A stretch of 64,000 nucleotides of DNA from Megamerina dolium (taxonomy: Eukaryota; Arthropoda; Insecta; Diptera; Megamerinidae): the NCBI GenBank assembly GCA_963854835.1, contig OY978528.1, positions 59,178,261 to 59,242,260 of the forward strand. Reading direction: 5' to 3'. Position numbers and translations under genes: made by a program. The notes under the pieces are model-generated. The model searched no databases and was not told where the DNA came from. It saw nothing but the letters and a program-made list of their open reading frames with translations. Shown in pieces: positions 57,667 through 64,000 of the stretch (positions are counted from its first letter, which is position 1; every line of letters begins with the position of its first letter).

Positions 57667-58380
57667 CCAGATTGGTTTAAGTATAGCTCTTCCAGATAAG
57701 TTAACCTGGTGTGGAGGTAATTTGATAAGTGATCAATGGATTTTAACTGCAGCTCATTGCCTTTACGAGTAAGTTAAATACTACATTGAACCTTTATACA
57801 CTTGTAGCAAAATATTGTATTTTTAATGTATTTCAGCTTTATATCATCTAATGTCACATTAGGTAGCACCGATAGGCTTATTGCCGAGCAGACGTTCAAT
57901 ATAACAAAAGCAAATATGACAATCCATCCACAGTACGATCCTATTAGTCTCAGCAATGATGTAGCTTTGGTTAAAATTCCGTCGGTGAATTTCACAAATA
58001 ATATCTCACCAATTCCATTGGCAACTAATGTTACCAAGTCATAATCGAATATGACTGCTATCACTTTAGGCTGGGGTTACAGAAATATTAGTAAGTCTAT
58101 AATATTGATGTGTTTTATCGTAAATATATAATTAATTAATCGTACGTTGTACATTCATTTAGGTGAGATAATTTCTCCAGTATTGAACTATGTTAATGTC
58201 CATGTCATAAAAGGCAGTAATAGTAGTAGTACAATTTGCACCTAACCTATTAATGGTTCATCTGTGTGTAGAGGCGATTCTGGAGGTCCATTGGCTATAC
58301 AAGGTCAGGATGGGAAATTCACGCTAATAGGTGTTACTTCCTTTGGATATACCGAACTTTGTATAAGAGCGCCCCACTAA
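57667..58380 (+). pseudogene. Protease L: S1A pseudogene, tandem partner of M
   Basis: Plus strand. Exon 1 survives only from TGGTTTAAGTATAGC onward (signal peptide, propeptide and mature N terminus missing) and keeps [20 protein letters not shown]. Exon 2 begins 57837 and holds SNDVALVKI, then a TAA where M has a Tyr codon (58042). Intron 2 (58091-58162) is canonical. Exon 3 has a second TAA (in CT*PINGS, near 58242), then CRGDSGGPL, and stops short at 58380 before the TRV..W segment. About 85 percent similar to M by eye. It preserves the ancestral intron that M has lost. Confidence 0.88.
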
Positions 58381-58722
58381 GGGTTGATTACCTACCTAAA
58401 GTACAATATATACGATACATGTATGGATGATTTTCCATCATTTTTAGATGTGAGCATCGATACGCAACCCGACCGATTCCAAATAGATATATTCATATCT
58501 ATTTCGTGTGGCTGTGTTATGAATCGATGGGAAAAATCGTTCGATTTTTTCGTTAATTCTATGTTGAAAAGGTTCGAAAAAGTTATCGAAATTTTAGATT
58601 TTATACGTCACATTAAATTATCAAATATATGTATATGAATATCGTGTACAGTTGCGTTTGAAGAAATATTTGAACAAATGTGAATGTTTTGCAAAACGAC
58701 TACGTTTTATTTTTTCATATGT
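58381..58722. other. Spacer upstream of protease M
   Basis: An ORF at 58384-58638 has no known motif and overlaps the decayed end of L. I see no gene. Confidence 0.4.
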
Positions 58723-58730
58723 TATATAAA
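58723..58730 (+). promoter_or_regulatory. TATA box of protease M
   Basis: TATATAAA, 79 bases before the ATG on the plus strand. A TTCAAA-rich leader follows. Confidence 0.6.
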
Positions 58731-58801
58731 TTAGCATATAAACAACATACGTTTTCAAAATTCTATATTCAAATGTTCAAGATCTACTTGATCGTACAAA
58801 A

Positions 58802-59653
58802 ATGATGATCGTTCCTGTTACGTGTACTCTAATTTTGACAATAGTCTCTGCTGTTGCTGCTGCTTCAATACAAGGCCGTATCGTTAATGGTATACCAGCT
58901 ACTCCTGGACAATTTCCTCATCAAGTTGGTTTAAGTATAGCACTTCCAGATAAGTTAACCTGGTGTGGGGGTAGTTTGATTAGCGATCGATGGATTTTAA
59001 CTGCTGCTCATTGTCTTTTTAAGTAAGTTACTACATTGATATTGATGTTGTCTTAAGTGTTTAATGCGTATTTCAGCTTTATATCGGCTAATGTCACATT
59101 AGGTACCACCGAAAGGCTTGTTGCCGAAAAAACATTCAATGTGACAAAAGCAAATGCGACAATCCATCCACAATACATTCATGGAGATGTAAATAACGAT
59201 GTTGCTTTGTTACAAATTCCACCGGTGAATTTCACAAGCAAAATCTCACCAGTTTTATTGGCAACTGATATTTCCAAGTCATATAGGAATACGGTCGCAA
59301 TCACTTCATGTTGGGGTCATAAATTAATTAATCGTACATTGAACAATTATTTAGATGAGATAATTTCTCCAGTGTTGAACTATGTTAATGTCCGTGTCCT
59401 TAATGCCAGTAGTAGTAGCAGTATAATTTGCACCTCTCCAATTAAAGGCTCATCTATATGTAAAGGTGATTCTGGAGGTCCATTGGTCATAAAAGGTCCG
59501 GATGGGAAATTCACTCTGATTGGTGTTACTTCTTTTAAGTATGACGCCATTTGTCTACCAGGCTTAGCCTCATGTTTTAGTCGTGTAACATATTTTCTTC
59601 CTTGGTTTAAAGAAGTAACTGGATTGAATTTTACAAATTCATCTAATAAATAA
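58802..59653 (+). CDS. Protease M: S1A serine protease with an exonised intron remnant
   Basis: Exons 58802-59022 and 59077-59653 (265 residues). Signal peptide [20 protein letters not shown], Arg26 before IVNG, triad His70, Asp115 (NNDVALL) and Ser206 (CKGDSGG). Siblings have a second intron after the GWG motif. Here its donor and 5' half are deleted, and the remaining 34 bases, including the old acceptor TTATTTAG, are read as codons ([11 protein letters not shown], about residues 156-166). The GWG motif is CWG (Gly140 to Cys). Residue 216 is Lys and Pro225 is Ala, so the S1 pocket is atypical. Six or more N-glycosylation sequons (NVT, NAT, NFT, NRT, NAS, NSS). It could be active with altered specificity or be on the way to a pseudogene. 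Confidence 0.82.
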
Positions 59654-59684
59654 ACATATGTATTTAAGGTCACCATAAAAATCT

Positions 59685-59690
59685 AATAAA
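59685..59690 (+). terminator. Poly(A) signal of protease M
   Basis: AATAAA 32 bases after the stop codon. Another AATAAA overlaps the stop itself (59645-59650). Confidence 0.5.
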
Positions 59691-59839
59691 CATGTTATGC
59701 TAAAGATGGTGCCAATGGATTTTTCACTTATTACGATAATATTATTAATTTTATTTGTGCTATATGTACGATATTTGCCAACGGACTTTAACTATACAGC
59801 TTCACAAATTAATGAAAGCGGCATGACCGACAAACCAGG

Positions 59840-60058
59840 ATAGTCACATTTTATGGATTTTGGGTCGCTCTCGGATTTCTGTCATAGCTCTCCGATTTTT
59901 TCTAACCGCAAATACTGCAGGAAAAATTAGAAGATATAGTCACATTGAATGTGACTACTCTGGTCCGTCAGACGTCCTACTTTTTTTTTGTGACCCAAAG
60001 AAATTATAGGATGTTACAGCCCAAAGTAGTAACATTCTATAGATTTTGGGTCGCTTAA
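59840..60058. repeat. Inverted repeat with GGGTCGC arms
   Basis: GTGACCCAAAGAAATTATAGGATGTTAC (59988-60015) is a near-perfect inverted copy of GTAACATTCTATAGATTTTGGGTCGC (about 60028-60053), with a loop of about 12 bases. A third, direct-oriented arm GTCACATTTTATGGATTTTGGGTCGC lies at about 59842-59867. It could be a foldback MITE remnant or a hairpin in the 3' flank of M. No gene in 59654-60324. Confidence 0.6.
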
Positions 60059-60324
60059 TCTGAATCTGGATAACATACCTGTTTTTTTTTTTTTTTTGTG
60101 GGATTATGATTTCAAAGGAGTCTGTATAGGAATACTAGATATGAGTACTTGTAAGGGTTCAATTTCTAAAACAAACTTTATTATCAATTCTGAGTTTATT
60201 TTTTTTTTTTTAATAAACATTTATCGGTATTTTTCTTTGAAACTGTAGTTTAATGTCTGCACATAGGTTCGTTTTTTTTGTCTATATACATATATTTAGA
60301 CCCATATTTTGGGCATCGAAAAAT

Positions 60325-61373
60325 TCAAAAATTCAATCCAGTTACGTTTCTAATCCAAGGAAGGTGATATGTAACACGGATAAAGTAATTGACTGTGCCT
60401 GGTATGCAATCATTCGTTTTTTTAAAAGCATGAACACCGATTAGAATGGATTTCCCATTTGTATTACGTGTTACCAATGGACCACCAGAATCTCCATTAC
60501 ATGCTGATCCACCTTCAGCGTGGAGAGCAGATGTGCCAATTATACTTCTAATTCCATTAACAACGCTGACGTGTGCAAATTTCAAGACTCTGGAAGGATT
60601 CATAGCTAAAATAAATGTCAATATACATAGCTCATTAAGGGTTTTGATCCAGCACTAAAGGCCGTGTTTTATTAGCCAAGACATGCCTGTCTTTATAGGT
60701 GACAAAGACAAAGAGACAAACCTAAAAAAGAAGAACAGCTACGGCACCCACAAGACACAAACCTACTAAGGTTTTTTCTCATATAATGAGCAATTGGCTA
60801 ATAAAACACAGCACTTATCAGCTTACTATTATTATGTATACGACCCCAGCCAGAAGTAGTTGCAAGCGCCTTCACATATAAATTGGTAATATTAGTTGCC
60901 AATGCAATTGGTTTTATGTTATCAGTGAAATTAATTGGTGGAATTTTTATTAATGCGATATCATTCCCAATGGGCTTTTTAGAGTATTGTGGATGGATTG
61001 TAATATTATCTCTTGTTACATGGAATTTTTTTTCGCCTGCATATAGGTGTGTGTTACCTAAATAAGCATGAACCGAACTGGTGCTGAAATAAAGGTAAAA
61101 TGTCAATATTATATAAATATATAAAACATGTATTCTCGAAGGTGTGACCATATTAACTAACTTGGAAGCACAATGAGCTGCAGTTAGAATCCAACAATTG
61201 CTGATCAAGCTACCTGAACACCCATAATCTCCATTTGAGCGAGTTATACGAAGACTAACTTGGTACGGAAATTGTCCAGGAGCAGCTAATAATCCATTAA
61301 TTATACGACCATCTTTTTTATCGATACCAGCGACAGTGGTAAAAAATAAAGCACACAAAATGACAACGATCAT
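60325..61373 (-). CDS. Protease N: diverged secreted S1A serine protease
   Basis: Exons 61162-61373, 60827-61083 and 60325-60605 (249 residues), with donors GTTAGT and GTAAGC. Signal peptide MIVVILCALFFTTVAG, Arg23 before IING. Triad His67, Asp112 (GNDIALI) and Ser196 (CNGDSGG). Ser189; Lys216 as in M; Val replaces Pro225 and Asn is at 226. The Cys42 block is CSGS, not CGGS. Cys168, Cys182 and Cys227 are all missing, leaving the 42-58 and 191-220 pairs plus a lone Cys in SNCW. Intron 2 is 221 bases, about three times the family norm, and contains a scrap (GCTACGGCACCCACAAGA) of the SINE head. Convergent with M at its 3' end. Probably active, with unusual specificity. Confidence 0.85.
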
Positions 61374-61424
61374 GGTTCAAATTTATCATAATCGGTTGAA
61401 TACAAAATTATGAATATTTCATTT

Positions 61425-61432
61425 CTTTTATA
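61425..61432 (-). promoter_or_regulatory. TATA box of protease N
   Basis: TATAAAAG on the minus strand, 52 bases before the ATG. Confidence 0.6.
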
Positions 61433-62287
61433 CTATGTTGCTCTAGTCGTACAGTGTAATAATTAAGGTGAAACGCTAGAAAACAAATAGAAACAAATGA
61501 TAATACTAAATAGAAACATTTGAAATAATACTCGTATTCATTATACATTTGTGTAGTTGCGAAACATCTGATCCAATAATTATATATTATAGAAATTTAT
61601 ATTATTTATACAGTTATGAGATCATACATATATGAGGTGCCAACATCTGTAAACAAATGAATACCGGATTATTTCGACAGCTTCTCGTTAGCAAAATCAG
61701 CTACATACTATTTACAAGTTTATCAGTCTTCTTGAGAATACATATGTTGGTTAAGAGTTATTATGTCCGTAGATATATTACACTAAAATCCCCTAAGAAC
61801 TTATGCACGCATTTAGTTAAACTGTCACTCACAGCATTCTGTTATCAAAGAAATTGACAAAATAAACGTAAACAACAAAAAAGTATAAAATTGTAAACCA
61901 ATGAAGGAATAATAGACACGTACAACAGCAGTTTGTAATAAATGTGGATCACCTACTAGTACCATATACTAAGCTTCACAAGTAGATGTGAAATCTTAAG
62001 CAAGAAGAAACGAAACGGCTTCAAACTGGTCCACCTACATACATTTTTTTTTAATTTCAAATTACTTTTTAATTAGGTTTAATTCATTAATTCCTTATCT
62101 TCCTACATGAACACAAACTCTTTAATTTTTACTTTTTATTTAGTTTTTAATAATTTTTTACCTGCTAAGTATTTTGGTAGGACATTTCCTTGATCCTTCT
62201 GACATTCCAACAATATCGGTATTGTCTCTGACTGCCAATCTGAAAGAAAAATATTACCACTTTCGAATGGTATGTAAATCATAAATA
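61433..62287. other. Intergenic, nothing recognised
   Basis: AT-rich. The ORF at 61657-61857 has no motif. Confidence 0.4.
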
Positions 62288-63378
62288 TTGGATATTCGAA
62301 AAAGTTCGGTTACAAGTTTGACCAAAAATGAAACACTTTTTCTTATATATGAAAAGAGTTTTAACCAAATATGTGCCGTTTTGATCGATAACGTTTTGCC
62401 ATTTTTGGGGTAAAGCCATTATTTCATCTGTGTAGAACTTCTGGGTTTTCTGATTTAAATTTACACCATTAAGAAAGTTCTGCAGAGACCGTAACAAATG
62501 ATAATATGAAAGTGCAAGGTCCGGACTATATGGTGGATGCATCAATACTTCCCAGCCAAGCGTTGTCATGATGGAACACAACACCTTTACTGTTTATCAA
62601 TTCTGGTCATTTTAATTGAATTGCTTGCCTCAATCTCATTAATTGTTAACAGTAGAGATCAGAATCAATCCTTTGATCAGGTTGTAGAAGCTCATAATGA
62701 ACAATTTCCTTCCAATCCCACCAGACACACAGCATTATATTGCTTGGTGTCAATCCTGGCTTTGCACATTATTGTCGTACGTGATCCACTTTTCATCGTC
62801 CGTACTCATTCGCTTCAGAAATGGTTCGATTTCGTTCCATTTTAGTAGTAAAACCTAAATGGAAATACGGTCCATTAAATTTTTCATTGTTCATTCATAT
62901 GGCATCCAAACATCAAGCTTCTTTGTGTATCCAGCTTTCTGCAAATAGTTGATAACTATTGTTTATGTGACGTTCGACTTTTTCCAGTCATTGGTTGACC
63001 AGAGCGAGGTGCACCAGAATTATCATATCGAAAAAGAACAACCTTCACTTTCCGTAAACTTGAAAAATTTTTTCAGCAGCCTGCTACGCTTTCTTACCTT
63101 TTCTATAATTCTTTTTTTTTTTTAATATGTGGCACTTAAAGCCCCGAAGGGCTCTTTGGCCGAGCTTCTCCTCCATTAATGGTGTGCGTGTTAAATTTTG
63201 GACAGTATTAGAGGGACCTATACGATTTTAATAATGTCTTCTAACAAAATGAAGCCTAAGAAGTCACCTTTACCACAAATTATAGTATAGCGTGATACAA
63301 TTAATATTACATTTACATTTAGTTACATTTTAGAGCCATCTACCAACAAGCTGTTATCGAACTTTTTCGAACAACCAA
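62288..63378 (-). mobile_element. TIR element of mariner type, copy 2, with nested SINE
   Basis: Left end TTGGATATTCGAAAAAGTTC, right end the inverted match ..GAACTTTTTCGAACAACCAA, flanked by TA (62286-62287 and 63379-63380). The minus strand has mariner text SIMTTLGWEVLMHPPYSPDLALSYYHLLRSLQNFLNGVNL (62465-62585) with the catalytic-region PYSPD and an LPQKWQNVIDQNGTYL C terminus. Homologous to 29471-30508. A SINE interrupts it at about 63108-63228. Stops show it is inactive. Confidence 0.82.
63108..63228 (-). mobile_element. 5'-truncated SINE inside the TIR element
   Basis: Minus strand: body ending AGAGCCCTTCGGGGCTTTAA, then GTGCCACATATT and a long A tail (T run at 63111-63123). The tRNA head is missing. 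Element homology stops on its left and resumes on its right (TAGTTACATTTTAGAGCCATCTA at about 63322), which proves nesting. Confidence 0.8.
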
Positions 63379-63380
63379 TA

Positions 63381-64000
63381 TTATACGCATAAACAGTTTC
63401 CTATCGTTTTGCGAACAACTGAAAATAAAAATCACGTTTTTCGTGAATATCTCGAAAACGCTTCTTTCGAGAAATAAATAAAGGAAAGTTTCGGTTTCGG
63501 CATTTCCATTGTAACCCACGCGACATGGGTACGACTTTAAAGTTAATTTTATCGAAAACTTGTGTAATTAATGTGAACCAATTTTTTTAATGTACCAAAA
63601 TTCTCATTCCAGTAACTAATTACGAGTAGCAGTGGTAAATATGGGCGTATCTCACGCCACAGAAAGTGTGTTTTAAAAGCAAAGTTGGAGTGTAAAAATT
63701 CTGTGAATTTTCTTACATTATCTACATATCTTGTTTTTAGATTTGAAATAATGAGAAAATAGCGAGGTTTCATAATAAATCCACTTTACTCTGCTTATTT
63801 AAAAATGTATTCAGTTTTTAGAAATTGCTTTCTGTAACTCACGCTACATAATTCACGGAACAAAAATAATTCCCTTAAGATAATTTGTAATCAAAAAGTG
63901 TAATTAAAGCACCAATTCTGCACAAATTTCCACTAGAAAACCAAGATTAACATTGAATATTCTTAGGCCGCTTATTGTAGAAAACAGTTTTTCTTATATT
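63381..64000. other. Intergenic, nothing recognised
   Basis: AT-rich sequence to the window end, with one ORF (minus 63549-63773) that lacks any motif. Confidence 0.4.

Noticed and set aside
59316..59354. A 39-base second intron in protease M (GTCATAA..TTTAG)
   Set aside because: Too short for usual fly splicing and with a poor donor; the frame is open through it. Kept only as an alternative to test.
1..64000. CRISPR arrays, operons, ribosome binding sites, bacterial insertion sequences
   Set aside because: Sequence is clearly eukaryotic (spliced genes, LINE, SINE, mariner); none of these patterns is present.

Overview
The window is insect genomic DNA, most likely from a tephritid fruit fly or a close dipteran. 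The reasons are short introns of about 50-70 bases with GT..AG ends, a dense tandem family of Jonah/brachyurin-type S1A digestive proteases, and many tephritid-style transposons: DD41D mariners like the 'rosa' group, BEL/Pao, a Jockey-type LINE and a tRNA-derived SINE. The host content is essentially one gene family. I count 14 protease loci: 8 with an uninterrupted exon set (12.5-13.4, 22.3-23.2, 26.1-26.9, 30.8-31.7, 36.8-37.8, 49.9-50.8, 58.8-59.7 and 60.3-61.4 kb) and 6 damaged (3.3-4.0, 5.1-6.0, 8.6-9.5, 21.3-22.0, 53.3-54.2 and 57.7-58.4 kb). All lie on the minus strand except the pair at 57.7-59.7 kb.

The intact genes share one plan: a signal peptide, a short propeptide ending in Arg before an Ile-x-x-Gly mature N terminus, intron 1 in phase 2 just after the catalytic His, intron 2 in phase 1 after the GWG motif, and a TATA box 45-80 bases upstream of the ATG. 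Two subfamilies are visible. The left one (3-27 kb) has Cys at chymotrypsin positions 168 and 182. The right one (30-61 kb) lacks Cys168 and mostly has Cys182 plus a new Cys at about 227. Ser, or Thr in two genes, at position 189 predicts chymotrypsin/elastase-like rather than trypsin-like specificity. Residue 216 varies among Gly, Ala, Val and Lys. The enzymes are expected to be secreted gut endopeptidases activated by trypsin-like cleavage.

Layout: 0-3.3 kb has no convincing gene. 3.3-13.4 kb holds proteases A-D with a DD41D mariner deletion derivative and a near-complete DD41D mariner. 13.86-19.76 kb is a BEL/Pao retrotransposon with both LTRs, a tRNA-Trp primer site and a 5-bp target duplication, but a broken gag-pol. 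21.3-24.2 kb is a segmental duplicate of 3.3-7.5 kb. 24.2-35.2 kb mixes two to three proteases with mariner remains. 36.8-37.8 kb is protease I, a near twin of H. 41.76-46.15 kb is a full-length Jockey-type LINE with both ORFs open. 46.4-49 kb holds mariners and a piggyBac-like remnant. 49.9-61.4 kb holds proteases J-N among SINE, LINE and mariner debris. 62.3-63.4 kb is a TIR element with a nested SINE.

Most of the novelty lies in how the family evolves: start-codon loss by a 9-bp deletion, homopolymer frameshifts, an intron remnant that has become coding, a probable relocated disulphide, S1-pocket diversification, and transposons that date the duplications. I found no sign of a new defence or metabolic system.
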